A stretch of DNA of 64,000 nucleotides from Paraburkholderia fungorum. Its GTDB lineage: Bacteria; Pseudomonadota; Gammaproteobacteria; Burkholderiales; Burkholderiaceae. Shown piece by piece: positions 9,734 through 18,438 of this stretch. Location of the stretch: contig NZ_CADFGE010000016.1 in NCBI RefSeq assembly GCF_902833645.1, positions 62,001 through 126,000 on the forward strand, written 5' to 3'. The translations under genes and the position numbers were made by a program. The notes under the pieces are model-generated. The model was not told where the DNA came from, did not search any database, and was given only the letters and a program-made list of their open reading frames with translations. The first letter of the stretch is position 1. Every line of letters starts with the position of its first letter.

Positions 9734-9754
9734 CCTTGCTCCGCCCGGGCAAGG
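9734..9754 (-). terminator. Possible terminator hairpin after the first sugar-ABC operon
   Basis: CCTTGC and GCAAGG arms with a 9-nt GC-rich loop lie 17 bp past the binding-protein stop. On the minus strand they are followed by an A/T-rich stretch (TAATATTAT), not a clean U-run. Confidence 0.4.
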
Positions 9755-9770
9755 TGTCACGCGGCCAGCG

Positions 9771-10913
9771 TCAACCGCAAGCCGGCTTGGCTTTCTTGCA
9801 TGCGTCCGCAAGCTGCGGCGGCGGGTCCTTCTTGAACACCGTCTTGTACGATTCGAGCACATTCGACTGAACCACCGGCAAAGACTGCACGCCGATCCAG
9901 GCCGGCGGCGTCTGGCCGATCAGCGCCTTCATCATCGCCATGGCCTCGGCCACGCCCTGATCGTACGGACGTTGCGAGCCGGTTGCCTTCAGCGGTCCGC
10001 CCTTGGCGATCTCGATTGCGGATTGCAGACCGAGGTCGACTGTCGTGACGGGAATATTCACCCCTTGTGCCCGCATCGACGTCAGCGTGTCGAGCGCCGG
10101 TTGATCCCAGACGGCGAACAGACCCTTGACGTCCGGATTGCCGGTCAGGAAATCGCCCGCGATCTGCCCCACCTTGGACGGATCCGTAAACGCGACCTGC
10201 TTGATCTTGATGTCGGGACGATTTTTCTTGAACCAGTCGTTGACAGCCTTGGTGCGCTCCGTCGTGCTGAAGTAGTCCACGCCGAAATTCACGAGCCCGA
10301 TGGTGCCGCCTTGCGGCACGCACGAGGCGAGCACCTTCGCCGCGATCTGGCCGTTGCCTTCGCTGTCGGCGGAAATCATCGACGCGTATTGCTCGGGATG
10401 CTTCAGGCCGGTCGGCACGTTGTCCATGAACACGAGCTTGATACCGGCTTCGGACACTTTCTTGTAGGTGGCGGCCGTCGCCGTACCGTCGACCGGAATC
10501 GAGATGATGCCGTCGGGATGGCGCTGAATGGTGTTCTCGATGTCCGCGATCTGCTTGTCGACCTGGTATTCCGCCGACGCCGTGCCGATCACTTCCACAC
10601 CGTACTTCTTGAGCGTATCCGTGATGCCTTGCACCTGCAGTTGCGACCAGTCGAGATTCATGGTCTGCATCGAAATACCGACCTTGAATTTGCCGGCCTT
10701 GATTTTGGCGATGTCGGCGTCGCTCAGCTTGACGGCATCCACCGAGGCCGCTTTTTCGCCGTTCGGCCCTTGCCCGACAATCGTCTTCGGACCGATCGAT
10801 CCGACCGGCAGACTCGTCACGCATTGCGCGTAGGCGCCCGGCGTTGCCAGCGCCATGAGGGCGGCCGCCATGAGAGTGGGTAGAACGTATCCAGAGCCAC
10901 GACGATGTTTCAT
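9771..10913 (-). CDS. Sugar ABC transporter substrate-binding protein (RbsB/PBP type I), transporter 1
   Basis: 380-residue periplasmic binding protein with a signal peptide (cleavage after ATPGAYA, about residue 29). The mature part is a type-1 periplasmic fold: FKVGISMQTMNLDWSQ starts the first lobe, DGIISIPVDG and KLVFMDN follow, and NPDVKGLFAVWD is in the second lobe. It carries a ~45-residue N-terminal extension beyond typical RbsB, one Cys at the mature N-terminus and two near the C-terminus (ADACKKAKPACG), a possible disulphide. Good Shine-Dalgarno GGAGAAGAAAC. It is last in the leftward ATPase-permease-binding-protein operon facing the deo genes; deoxyribose or a deoxynucleoside is the inferred ligand. 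Confidence 0.88.
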   Translation of the reverse strand: MKHRRGSGYVLPTLMAAALMALATPGAYAQCVTSLPVGSIGPKTIVGQGPNGEKAASVDAVKLSDADIAKIKAGKFKVGISMQTMNLDWSQLQVQGITDTLKKYGVEVIGTASAEYQVDKQIADIENTIQRHPDGIISIPVDGTATAATYKKVSEAGIKLVFMDNVPTGLKHPEQYASMISADSEGNGQIAAKVLASCVPQGGTIGLVNFGVDYFSTTERTKAVNDWFKKNRPDIKIKQVAFTDPSKVGQIAGDFLTGNPDVKGLFAVWDQPALDTLTSMRAQGVNIPVTTVDLGLQSAIEIAKGGPLKATGSQRPYDQGVAEAMAMMKALIGQTPPAWIGVQSLPVVQSNVLESYKTVFKKDPPPQLADACKKAKPACG

Positions 10914-11008
10914 GTTTCTTCTCCGTTGGTCTTCATGTTGGTGTTACGTCTCCTGCCATTCACGAACAGCGCGGGCACGCGAACTCATACGCGATCGACT
11001 TGCCCTCG

Positions 11009-12010
11009 TCACTTTCTGGTGAAGGCCACCGCCGCGACGATGATGGCCCCCTTGATCACCAGCTGCAGCGATGAACTGACACCGAGCAGCACCAGCCCGT
11101 TGTTGAGCGTGCCGATGATGAGACTGCCGAGCAGCGTGCCGAGCACGAAGCCGCGGCCCCCGAACAGACTGCAGCCGCCGAGCGTCACCGAAGCGATCAC
11201 GTCGAGCTCCATGCCTTGCACGACGTCGGGCCGTGCCGCATGCGAGCGCGCCGAGAGCACGAGTGCGGCGAGTCCGGCCAGCATGCCGGTGAGAATGAAG
11301 GCGAGGGTGGTCACGCGTCGCGTGTTGATGCCGGAGTAGAGCGCCGCCGTCGGATTGCCGCCGGCGGCATAGATCTGCCGGCCGAACACGCTGTAATGCA
11401 GCAGCAGGATGCCGGCGATCACGGTCAGCACGGTCCAGACGATCGGTACCGGCACACCGGCAATGTCGCCCTCGCCGAAGATCGCGATGAACGAGTCGTT
11501 GGTGATGATCTCCGGCCGCGTGGTCGTCACCATCAGGGCGAGTCCGCGTGCGGCGCTCAAGGTGCCGAGCGTCACGAGAAAGGAGGGGATGTTCAGCCGC
11601 GTGCTCACGACCCCGTTGATCGCGCCGACAAGCGCACCGGTGCCGATGCCGGCAATCGCGCCGACGATCCAGTTGTCGCCGACATGCGCCATGGCAAGCG
11701 CCGCGGACATGCCCGACAGCGCCAGGGTCGAGCCCACTGAGAGATCGATTTGCCGCGCGATGATCACAAAGGTCATGCCGACAGCGATGATCGACACGAG
11801 CGCGGTTTGCCGGCCGATATTCAGGAAGTTATCGATGGAGAGAAACCAGGGCGACGCGAAACTGAACACCACCAGCAGGATGGCGAACGCGCCGTACAGT
11901 GCATAGGGCCGCTCGCCTTGCAGCAGGAGTTGCGCGATGCGCCGCATGCGGCTCTTGCGCGGTGGCGATGCCTGCCGTTCGGCCGTCATCGGCGAGACAG
12001 AATCGTTCAT
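11009..12010 (-). CDS. Sugar ABC transporter permease (RbsC family), transporter 1
   Basis: 333-residue inner-membrane protein with about eight to ten hydrophobic helices and the family signatures GMTFVIIARQIDLSVGS, NIPSFLVTLGTL and LGGCSLFGGRG (EAA-like coupling region). It overlaps the upstream ATPase stop by 4 bp, indicating coupling. The binding-protein gene follows after 95 bp. It works with the adjacent ATPase and binding protein. Confidence 0.9.
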   Translation of the reverse strand: MNDSVSPMTAERQASPPRKSRMRRIAQLLLQGERPYALYGAFAILLVVFSFASPWFLSIDNFLNIGRQTALVSIIAVGMTFVIIARQIDLSVGSTLALSGMSAALAMAHVGDNWIVGAIAGIGTGALVGAINGVVSTRLNIPSFLVTLGTLSAARGLALMVTTTRPEIITNDSFIAIFGEGDIAGVPVPIVWTVLTVIAGILLLHYSVFGRQIYAAGGNPTAALYSGINTRRVTTLAFILTGMLAGLAALVLSARSHAARPDVVQGMELDVIASVTLGGCSLFGGRGFVLGTLLGSLIIGTLNNGLVLLGVSSSLQLVIKGAIIVAAVAFTRK

Positions 12011-13641
12011 TTTGAATGCGCCCTGGAAGAAGTCCCGTCGAGGGACTCGATGGAGGAACGGGACAACTGGATCAGGTGATGAAGCGCCTCGGCGTTGGCG
12101 AGATCGGCACGCTCAATGGTCCTGACGATCGATCCGTCCACGACGATCGAAATCCGCGCGCACAGGCGCAGCAGCTCGTCGAGGTCTGAGGACACGACGA
12201 GCACGCCGGTGCCCGCGTGCGCGGCGTCCTGGATCACGTCGTAGATCTCCTCGCGCGCGCCGACGTCCACGCCGACTGTCGGTTCGTCGAGCAGAAGAAC
12301 CTTGGGACGCGGGTGATTCCACTTCGCAAAGACCACTTTCTGCTGGTTGCCGCCTGAGAGAAACTTGACCGGGGTCGACGAGCCCGGCGCCTTGACGGCC
12401 AGTTCCTTCATCGAGTGCTTCGCCTGATTGACGGCCGCCTGGCTGCGCAGCCACCCCCAACGCGAGAATTGCGGCAAGCGCGGCAAGGTCAGATTGCGCT
12501 CGATCGAATGGTCGAGAACGAGCCCCTCGAGATGACGGTCTTCCGGCACCAGCGCGACCCCGAGCCGGATGGCTTCGGCCGGCGTCATACGCGCGCGGGA
12601 TTGACCTTCGATCACGATCGCGCCTGCCTCGATCGTGCGAATGCCAAAAATGGTTTGCAGGATCTCCGTGCGTCCGCTGCCGATCAATCCCGCAAGCCCG
12701 TGGATCTCGCCGCGGCGAATCAGCAGGTCGACGTGGCGAAGCCTGTCGTTGCTGACGTTCGACAACTTGAGTACGGGCGCGGCAGCGGCATGGAAGGTCG
12801 CGAGGGTCTGCTGTCCGGGAAACGGTTCGTCACCCGCCATGCCGGCAGCCGTCCGCTCCCGCGCCTGCAAGGCCGCATGACCGGGTCCGACGATGGCTGC
12901 GACCAGTTGCTTCATATCGGTGTGCGCGGTCTGGAACACCCCTGCGTTGGCTCCGTCGCGAAACACGGTGACACGCTGCGAAATCCTGAACACCTCGTTC
13001 AGACGATGCGTCACATAGATCACACCGACGCCGCGCTCTGTGACCGCGCGAATCGCGTCGAACAGAATCTGTTCCTCGCCGCCGGTCAGCGCCGAGGTCG
13101 GTTCGTCGAGAATCAGCACGCGCACGTCGCCCATCAGCGCCTTGCAGATTTCGGTCATTTGCCGGTAAGCGAACGGCAATGCGCCAACCGGCGTGCGCGG
13201 GTCGAGCGGGATGCCATGCGAGTGGAGGAATTCGCGGACGGTGGCCATCAGTTGCCGGTTCTTCACGAAACCGAGACGGGTGCGGGGCTCGCGCCCCAGC
13301 ATCAGATTTGCGCCGACCGACAGCGATTCGACCAGGCTCAGATCCTGATAGACCACGGCAACGCCGGCTTCACGCGAGCGCGCCGGCGAGTCGAACGCCA
13401 CTTTCTGGCCGGCAATCTCGATGACGCCGTCGTCATAGGCATGCACGCCGCTGAGAATCTTGATCAGAGTGGATTTGCCGGCGCCGTTTTCGCCGAGCAA
13501 CGCATGGACTTCGCCGGGCAATACGTCGAGGCTGACGCCGCGCAGCGCCTGCACGCCACCGAATCGTTTGGTGACGCCCGCAACACGGATCAATGGAACC
13601 TGAGGCGATGACGCGGCCGCGACCGCAACCGGCTCACTCAT
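12007..13641 (-). CDS. Sugar ABC transporter ATP-binding protein (RbsA-type, two NBDs), transporter 1
   Basis: 544 residues with two nucleotide-binding domains. NBD1 has Walker A GENGAGKSTL (about 50-59) and Walker B VLILDEPTSALT. NBD2 has the degenerate P-loop GLIGSGRTE usual in RbsA, signature LSGGNQQKV and an intact Walker B VLLLDEPTVGVDVG. The start giving MSEPVAVAAA has a strong Shine-Dalgarno (GAAGGAG, 8-9 bp away); a longer open frame upstream is not family-like. First gene of the leftward operon, divergent from deoC across a 251-bp regulatory gap. Confidence 0.93.
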   Translation of the reverse strand: MSEPVAVAAASSPQVPLIRVAGVTKRFGGVQALRGVSLDVLPGEVHALLGENGAGKSTLIKILSGVHAYDDGVIEIAGQKVAFDSPARSREAGVAVVYQDLSLVESLSVGANLMLGREPRTRLGFVKNRQLMATVREFLHSHGIPLDPRTPVGALPFAYRQMTEICKALMGDVRVLILDEPTSALTGGEEQILFDAIRAVTERGVGVIYVTHRLNEVFRISQRVTVFRDGANAGVFQTAHTDMKQLVAAIVGPGHAALQARERTAAGMAGDEPFPGQQTLATFHAAAAPVLKLSNVSNDRLRHVDLLIRRGEIHGLAGLIGSGRTEILQTIFGIRTIEAGAIVIEGQSRARMTPAEAIRLGVALVPEDRHLEGLVLDHSIERNLTLPRLPQFSRWGWLRSQAAVNQAKHSMKELAVKAPGSSTPVKFLSGGNQQKVVFAKWNHPRPKVLLLDEPTVGVDVGAREEIYDVIQDAAHAGTGVLVVSSDLDELLRLCARISIVVDGSIVRTIERADLANAEALHHLIQLSRSSIESLDGTSSRAHSK

Positions 13642-13892
13642 CTGACACGTCTCCTTCGTCGATACGGCGGAATCTTTCTCTTTGTATGGCGCTGATGGCC
13701 GAAACCGTTTTGTGATCTTCGCATCATGAATATGGTGCGTCAATAACATTTGTCCCGTACCGCAGCGCTTGACATCGGATTGTGTGACGATTGAATCGGA
13801 AAGCTTGTGAGAATTCTATCAATCGTTGTAGCATAACTGCGAACAAACTTGTCGGCGGCCGTTGTGCGCCGCGTCAAATTTCCGGATGCCTT
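13642..13892. promoter_or_regulatory. Divergent promoter region between ABC transporter 1 and deoC
   Basis: This non-coding, A/T-richer gap separates the two arms of the deo locus. It contains a TTGACA hexamer (13769-13774) with only a weak -10 17 bp on (TGAATC), and a DeoR-like operator at 13806-13821. Open codons before the deoC ATG exist (a TTG start at 13791), but they encode no conserved sequence. Confidence 0.6.
13806..13821 (+). promoter_or_regulatory. DeoR-type operator
   Basis: TGTGAGAATTCTATCA matches the E. coli DeoR palindrome TGTTAGAATTCTAACA at 14 of 16 positions, including the central AGAATTCT. It sits 72 bp before the deoC start and 165 bp before the divergent ATPase start. 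A gene for a DeoR orthologue lies 10 kb away at the end of the same locus, so control by it is a direct inference. Confidence 0.72.
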
Positions 13893-14903
13893 ATGCCTGA
13901 AGCCCCTGTGCTTTCTTCTTCGGTCGTCACGCTGCGCGGCGGCCCGCTGGTTCATCCGGTGCGTAATCCGGGCCTGCCGTTCGACGCGTCCTGGCTGGAC
14001 GGCTTGCGGGTCAATCAGTCCGCCGTCGAGCGGCGCACGGCCACGCTCGGAACCCGCCGCAGCGTCAAGAAAGACGCCCAGGCAGCGTGGCTGCTGAAGG
14101 CTGTCACCTGTATCGACCTCACCACGCTTAACGGCGACGACACCGAAGGGCGCGTGCGCCGCCTTTGCGCGAAGGCGCGCCAGCCCGTGCGGGCCGATCT
14201 GCTCGAAGCGCTCGGCATCGCGCCGCACGGCATCACCACGGGCGCGGTGTGTGTTTATCACCGCTTCGTCGCGGCGGCGGTGGATGCGCTGCAGGGCAGC
14301 GGCATTCCGGTCGCCGCCGTATCGACAGGATTTCCGGCCGGACTGATTCCGCATCCGCTGAAGCTGAAAGAGATCGAGGCGTCGGTGGCGGACGGGGCGC
14401 AGGAAATCGACATTGTCGTCACGCGTGAATATGTGCTGACCGGCAACTGGCAGGCGCTCTACGACGAGGTGCGCGAGTTCCGCGCGGCCTGCGGTCCGGC
14501 ACACCTGAAGGCGATTCTGGCCACCGGCGACATCCGCACGCTCTCCAACGTGGCGCGCGCCTCGATGGTCTGCATGATGGCCGGCGCCGACTTCATCAAG
14601 ACGTCGACCGGCAAGGAAGGGGTCAACGCCACGCTGGACGTCTCACTGGTGATGGTGCGCATGATCCGCGAATACCAGCAGCGCACGGGTGTGCCGATCG
14701 GCTTCAAGCCGGCGGGCGGCGTGTCGAGCGCGAAGTCCGTGCTGTCCTATCAGATCCTCATGAAGGAAGAACTGGGCCGTCCGTGGCTCGAACCGGAACT
14801 GTTCCGGATCGGCGCATCGAGCCTGCTGGCCGATATCGAACGCCAGCTCGAACATCACGTGAGCGGCCGTTACTCCGCTTTCAACCGCCACCCCGTAGCC
14901 TGA
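13893..14903 (+). CDS. deoC: Deoxyribose-phosphate aldolase, long (eukaryote-like) form
   Basis: Cleaves 2-deoxy-D-ribose-5-phosphate to glyceraldehyde-3-phosphate and acetaldehyde. 336 residues, versus about 260 for E. coli DeoC. The Schiff-base Lys is in FIKTSTGK (about 236), the second Lys in GFKPAGG (about 272), and an acidic motif EIDIV lies near 171. The C-terminus (EELG..WL.PELFRIGAS.LL.DIERQ...HV.GRY) follows the animal DERA pattern as I remember it. The ATG giving MPEAPVL is chosen; a TTG 102 bp upstream is possible but unlikely. First gene of the rightward operon; the ALDH follows after 16 bp. Confidence 0.95.
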   Translation: MPEAPVLSSSVVTLRGGPLVHPVRNPGLPFDASWLDGLRVNQSAVERRTATLGTRRSVKKDAQAAWLLKAVTCIDLTTLNGDDTEGRVRRLCAKARQPVRADLLEALGIAPHGITTGAVCVYHRFVAAAVDALQGSGIPVAAVSTGFPAGLIPHPLKLKEIEASVADGAQEIDIVVTREYVLTGNWQALYDEVREFRAACGPAHLKAILATGDIRTLSNVARASMVCMMAGADFIKTSTGKEGVNATLDVSLVMVRMIREYQQRTGVPIGFKPAGGVSSAKSVLSYQILMKEELGRPWLEPELFRIGASSLLADIERQLEHHVSGRYSAFNRHPVA

Positions 14904-14919
14904 ACAGAAGACCGATCTC

Positions 14920-17322
14920 ATGAGCGTAGCCGAGTATTTTTCATCGATGGAGTACGGTCCCGCACCCGAGGACGATCGCCCTGCGCGCGCGTGGCTCGCG
15001 CAGCATGAAGCGGGCTTCGGGCATTTCATCGGCGGTGCGTGGCATGCGCCCGCTGCCGGCGAGCGTTTCGTCTCGCACGCGCCTGCCACGGGCGAGCGGC
15101 TCGCGGATATCGCGCAAGGCGACGCGGCCGATGTCGACGCGGCCGTGGCCGCCGCGCGTGCCGCGCAGCCGGGCTGGCTCGCGTTGGGCGGCGCCGGCCG
15201 GGCACGCCATCTGTATGCGCTGGCACGCATGGTGCAGCGGCATAGCCGCCTCTTTGCCGTGCTCGAAGCACTCGACAACGGCAAGCCGATCCGTGAAACA
15301 CGCGATATCGACGTACCGCTCGTCGCGCGGCACTTCCTGCATCACGCGGGGTGGGCGCAATTGCAGGAGAGCGAATTCGCCGATTACGCGCCGCTCGGTG
15401 TGATCGGCCAGATCGTGCCGTGGAATTTTCCGCTGCTGATGCTCGCGTGGAAGATCGCACCGGCGATCGCGATGGGCAACTGCGTCGTGTTGAAGCCGGC
15501 CGAATACACACCGCTCACGGCGCTGCTGTTTGCCGAACTCGCGCACCGGGCCGGTTTGCCGGCCGGCGTGCTGAACATCGTGACGGGCGACGGCCGCACC
15601 GGCGCCGCGCTCGTCGATCATCCGCAAGTGGACAAGATCGCGTTCACGGGGTCGACCGAAGTCGGGCGTCTGATACGCGCGGCCACGGCCGGCTCGGGCA
15701 AATCGCTGACGCTCGAACTCGGCGGCAAGTCGCCGTTCATCGTATTCGACGACGCGGATCTCGACGGCGCCGTCGAAGGAGTTGTCGACGCGATCTGGTT
15801 CAACCAGGGGCAGGTTTGCTGCGCGGGCTCGCGCCTGCTGGTGCAGGAGGGCATCGAAGCGCGTTTCATCGCGAAGCTGAAGCGCCGCATGGAAACGCTG
15901 CGCGTGGGCAACTCACTCGACAAGAGTATCGACATCGGCGCGATCGTCGATCCGGTGCAGCTCGAACGTATTCAGTCGCTGGTGGAAACCGGCCGGCGTG
16001 AAGGCTGTGCGGTGTGGCAGTCGCCCGATACGGCGATGCCTGCCGGCGGCTGTTTTTATCCGCCTACACTCGTTACCGGCGTGGCGCCGGCTTCCATTCT
16101 GGCGCAGGAAGAAATCTTCGGACCGGTGCTGGTCGCCATGAGTTTTCGCACACCGGACGAAGCAATTGCGCTTGCCAATAACTCGCGCTACGGACTCGCT
16201 GCGAGCGTGTGGAGCGAAACCATCGGCCGCGCGCTCGATATCGCGCCGCGCCTTCTCTGCGGGGTGGTGTGGATCAACGCGACCAATCTGTTCGATGCGG
16301 CCGTTGGTTTCGGGGGGTATCGCGAGTCGGGCTATGGCCGGGAAGGCGGTCGCGAGGGTATCTACGAATATCTGAAGCCGCGCGCCTGGCTCAAGCTGGC
16401 CGCCCGTCGGGACGCGCGCACCGAACGCGCTGGACAGGCAGCCGCCCCAGGCGAGCCCGGGTCGTTGTCGAACGTCACGCTGATCGACCGTACTGCGAAG
16501 CTTTTCATCGGTGGCAAGCAGGTGCGTCCGGATAGCGGCTATTCGTTGCCGGTTCATGCGCCGGATGGCACCCTCGTCGGTGAAGTGGGTGAGGGCAATC
16601 GTAAGGATATTCGCAACGCGGTCGAAGCGGCGCGCGCGGCGCAGAAATGGTCGCAGGCGAGCACGCATAACCGTGCCCAGGTGCTGTTCTATCTCGCGGA
16701 GAATCTGGCCGTTCGTGCGGACGAGTTCGCGCGGCAACTGGTGACGAGAAACGGCGCCACGGAAGCGGCGGCGCATGCGGAAGTCGAGGCGGCGGTAGCA
16801 CGCCTCTTTACTTACGCGGCGTGGGCCGACAAGTTCGACGGCGCCGTGCATACGCCGCCACTGCGCGGTGTCGCGCTGGCCATGCACGAGCCGCTTGGCG
16901 TGATCGGTATCGCCTGTCCGGACGAAGCGCCGTTGCTCGGCTTCGTTTCGCTGGTGGCCCCCGCGCTGGCCATGGGTAATCGTGTGGTGGTCTTGCCGAG
17001 TGCGGCGTGCCCGCTCACCGTGACCGATTTTTATCAGGTAGCCGAGACTTCAGATGTGCCGGGCGGTGTGCTGAACATCGTCACGGGTGAGCGCGGTGCG
17101 CTGTTGCCCGCGCTTGCCGCACACGACGACGTCGATGCGCTCTGGTGTTTCGGTTATGCGGCGGATTCGACGCTCGTCGAGCGCGAGTCGGTTGGTAATC
17201 TGAAGCGGACATTCGTCGATTATGGCCGCCAGTTCGACTGGTTCGACCGTTCGAGCGAAGGCCGCCCGTTTCTGCGTCAGGCCGTGCAGGTGAAGAATAT
17301 CTGGATCCCGTACGGAGACTGA
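14920..17322 (+). CDS. Two-domain aldehyde dehydrogenase, ALDH16 type
   Basis: 800 residues, about 300 longer than a standard ALDH. The first domain (about 30-485) is complete: PWNFP (Asn near 170), LELGGKSP (Glu near 266) and FNQGQVCCAGSR (catalytic Cys near 300). The second (about 505-800) is a partial ALDH fold: it has the Rossmann-like VIGI..PDEAPLL..V and GGVLNIVTGERG, but no catalytic Glu/Cys loop. It ends QVKNIWIPYGD. This architecture, an active plus a pseudo-ALDH domain, is that of ALDH16. Next to deoC, the likely role is oxidation of the acetaldehyde released by aldolase; the substrate is inferred. Confidence 0.92.
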   Translation: MSVAEYFSSMEYGPAPEDDRPARAWLAQHEAGFGHFIGGAWHAPAAGERFVSHAPATGERLADIAQGDAADVDAAVAAARAAQPGWLALGGAGRARHLYALARMVQRHSRLFAVLEALDNGKPIRETRDIDVPLVARHFLHHAGWAQLQESEFADYAPLGVIGQIVPWNFPLLMLAWKIAPAIAMGNCVVLKPAEYTPLTALLFAELAHRAGLPAGVLNIVTGDGRTGAALVDHPQVDKIAFTGSTEVGRLIRAATAGSGKSLTLELGGKSPFIVFDDADLDGAVEGVVDAIWFNQGQVCCAGSRLLVQEGIEARFIAKLKRRMETLRVGNSLDKSIDIGAIVDPVQLERIQSLVETGRREGCAVWQSPDTAMPAGGCFYPPTLVTGVAPASILAQEEIFGPVLVAMSFRTPDEAIALANNSRYGLAASVWSETIGRALDIAPRLLCGVVWINATNLFDAAVGFGGYRESGYGREGGREGIYEYLKPRAWLKLAARRDARTERAGQAAAPGEPGSLSNVTLIDRTAKLFIGGKQVRPDSGYSLPVHAPDGTLVGEVGEGNRKDIRNAVEAARAAQKWSQASTHNRAQVLFYLAENLAVRADEFARQLVTRNGATEAAAHAEVEAAVARLFTYAAWADKFDGAVHTPPLRGVALAMHEPLGVIGIACPDEAPLLGFVSLVAPALAMGNRVVVLPSAACPLTVTDFYQVAETSDVPGGVLNIVTGERGALLPALAAHDDVDALWCFGYAADSTLVERESVGNLKRTFVDYGRQFDWFDRSSEGRPFLRQAVQVKNIWIPYGD

Positions 17323-17383
17323 CCGCGAGACCCACAGGGTGTCGAAACCCAATGCACGCCAACCAGAAAATGGAGGAGACAAC

Positions 17384-17446
17384 GTGCTGAAGAAACTGGA
17401 TTTGCGGTTGTTGTTGCAGGTTTTGCCTCGAGGGGAATGCCAATGA
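17384..17446 (+). CDS. Possible 20-residue leader ORF coupled to the kinase
   Basis: A GTG codon 5 bp after a very strong Shine-Dalgarno (GGAGGAG) opens a 20-codon Leu-rich frame (starts LKKLDLRLLL, ends GECQ). Its stop overlaps the kinase ATG as ATGA. The ribosome site is better than the kinase's own, so the frame may serve to deliver ribosomes to the kinase start. No homologue is known to me. Confidence 0.35.
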   Translation: MLKKLDLRLLLQVLPRGECQ

Positions 17447-18405
17447 ACGCGCCGGTACAACGAAACGGGCGTGTCGTCATTCTGGGCATCTACGTCACGG
17501 ACCTGACGTTTCGTGCCGCGCGCATGCCCCTGATCGGCGAGACGATTGCCGGCTCGGCATTCGCAATGGGCCCGGGCGGCAAGGGCTCGAATCAGGCGGT
17601 GGCGGCGGCGCGCGCCGGCGCCGAGGTGGTGTTCTGCACTCGCATCGGCAACGATGCATTCGGCGAGATTGCGCGTAAAACGTGGGCCACGGAAGGCATT
17701 ACGGCACGCGCGTCGGTGATCGAGGGCGTCTCCACGGGGGCGGCGCATATCTTCGTCGACGACACCACCGGCACGAACGCGATCATCGTCGCTTCCGGTG
17801 CGGCCGGTACGATGAATGCAGCCGACGTCGACGCAATCGAAGCCGACATTGCCGCTGCGCGCGTATTCGTCACGCAACTCGAGCAGCCGCTCGCGGCGGC
17901 GCGCCGCGGCCTCGAAGTAGCGCGCCGACACGGCGTTATCACCGTGTTCAATCCGGCGCCCGCGTTGCCGCTCGACGACGACATCTTCCCGTTGTGCGAT
18001 TACATCACCCCCAACGAAACCGAGGCCGCCGCGCTCACCGGCGTGCCGATCGCGAATGCCGACGACGCGCGTCGTGCCGCCGACGTGCTGCTCGCCAAAG
18101 GCGTAGGCGCGGTCATCGTGACGCTGGGGGAAAGCGGCGCGCTGCTGCACTCGCCGACCCAGTCGGTGCTCGTACCGGCCTATCGCTGCGGCCGCGTGGT
18201 GGAGACCGCCGGTGCGGGCGACGGCTTCGCGGCCGCACTCGCACGCGGCGACGACGCGGTAGCCGCACTGCGCTTCGGCTGTGCACTCGCGGGCATTTCC
18301 GTCACGCGCGCGGGTACGGCGCCTTCCATGCCGACGCTCGACGAGGTGAATCGCGTGCTGAATCAGCCGGCCGAACTGTCTCCGGCAAGCTCGCCGCTGT
18401 CCTGA
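17443..18405 (+). CDS. PfkB/ribokinase-family sugar kinase, probable deoxyribokinase
   Basis: 320 residues. It has the sugar-binding N-terminal signature GPGGKGSNQA (about 43-52), NPAPA (about 170), NETEAAAL (about 191) and the PfkB motif ETAGAGDGFAAAL with catalytic Asp near 260. Canonical ribokinase has DTTGAGD, so small changes flank the active site. The N-terminal strand reads YVTD where ribokinases usually have NxD. Start 17443 is 7 bp from GAGGGG; an ATG at 17437 is too close. Placement between ALDH and transporter, with deoC and deoR in the locus, makes 2-deoxyribose the best substrate guess. Ribose cannot be excluded. Confidence 0.85.
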   Translation: MNAPVQRNGRVVILGIYVTDLTFRAARMPLIGETIAGSAFAMGPGGKGSNQAVAAARAGAEVVFCTRIGNDAFGEIARKTWATEGITARASVIEGVSTGAAHIFVDDTTGTNAIIVASGAAGTMNAADVDAIEADIAAARVFVTQLEQPLAAARRGLEVARRHGVITVFNPAPALPLDDDIFPLCDYITPNETEAAALTGVPIANADDARRAADVLLAKGVGAVIVTLGESGALLHSPTQSVLVPAYRCGRVVETAGAGDGFAAALARGDDAVAALRFGCALAGISVTRAGTAPSMPTLDEVNRVLNQPAELSPASSPLS

Positions 18406-18438
18406 TCATTGCGAAGACTCAAGGAGATCGTGTTCACC

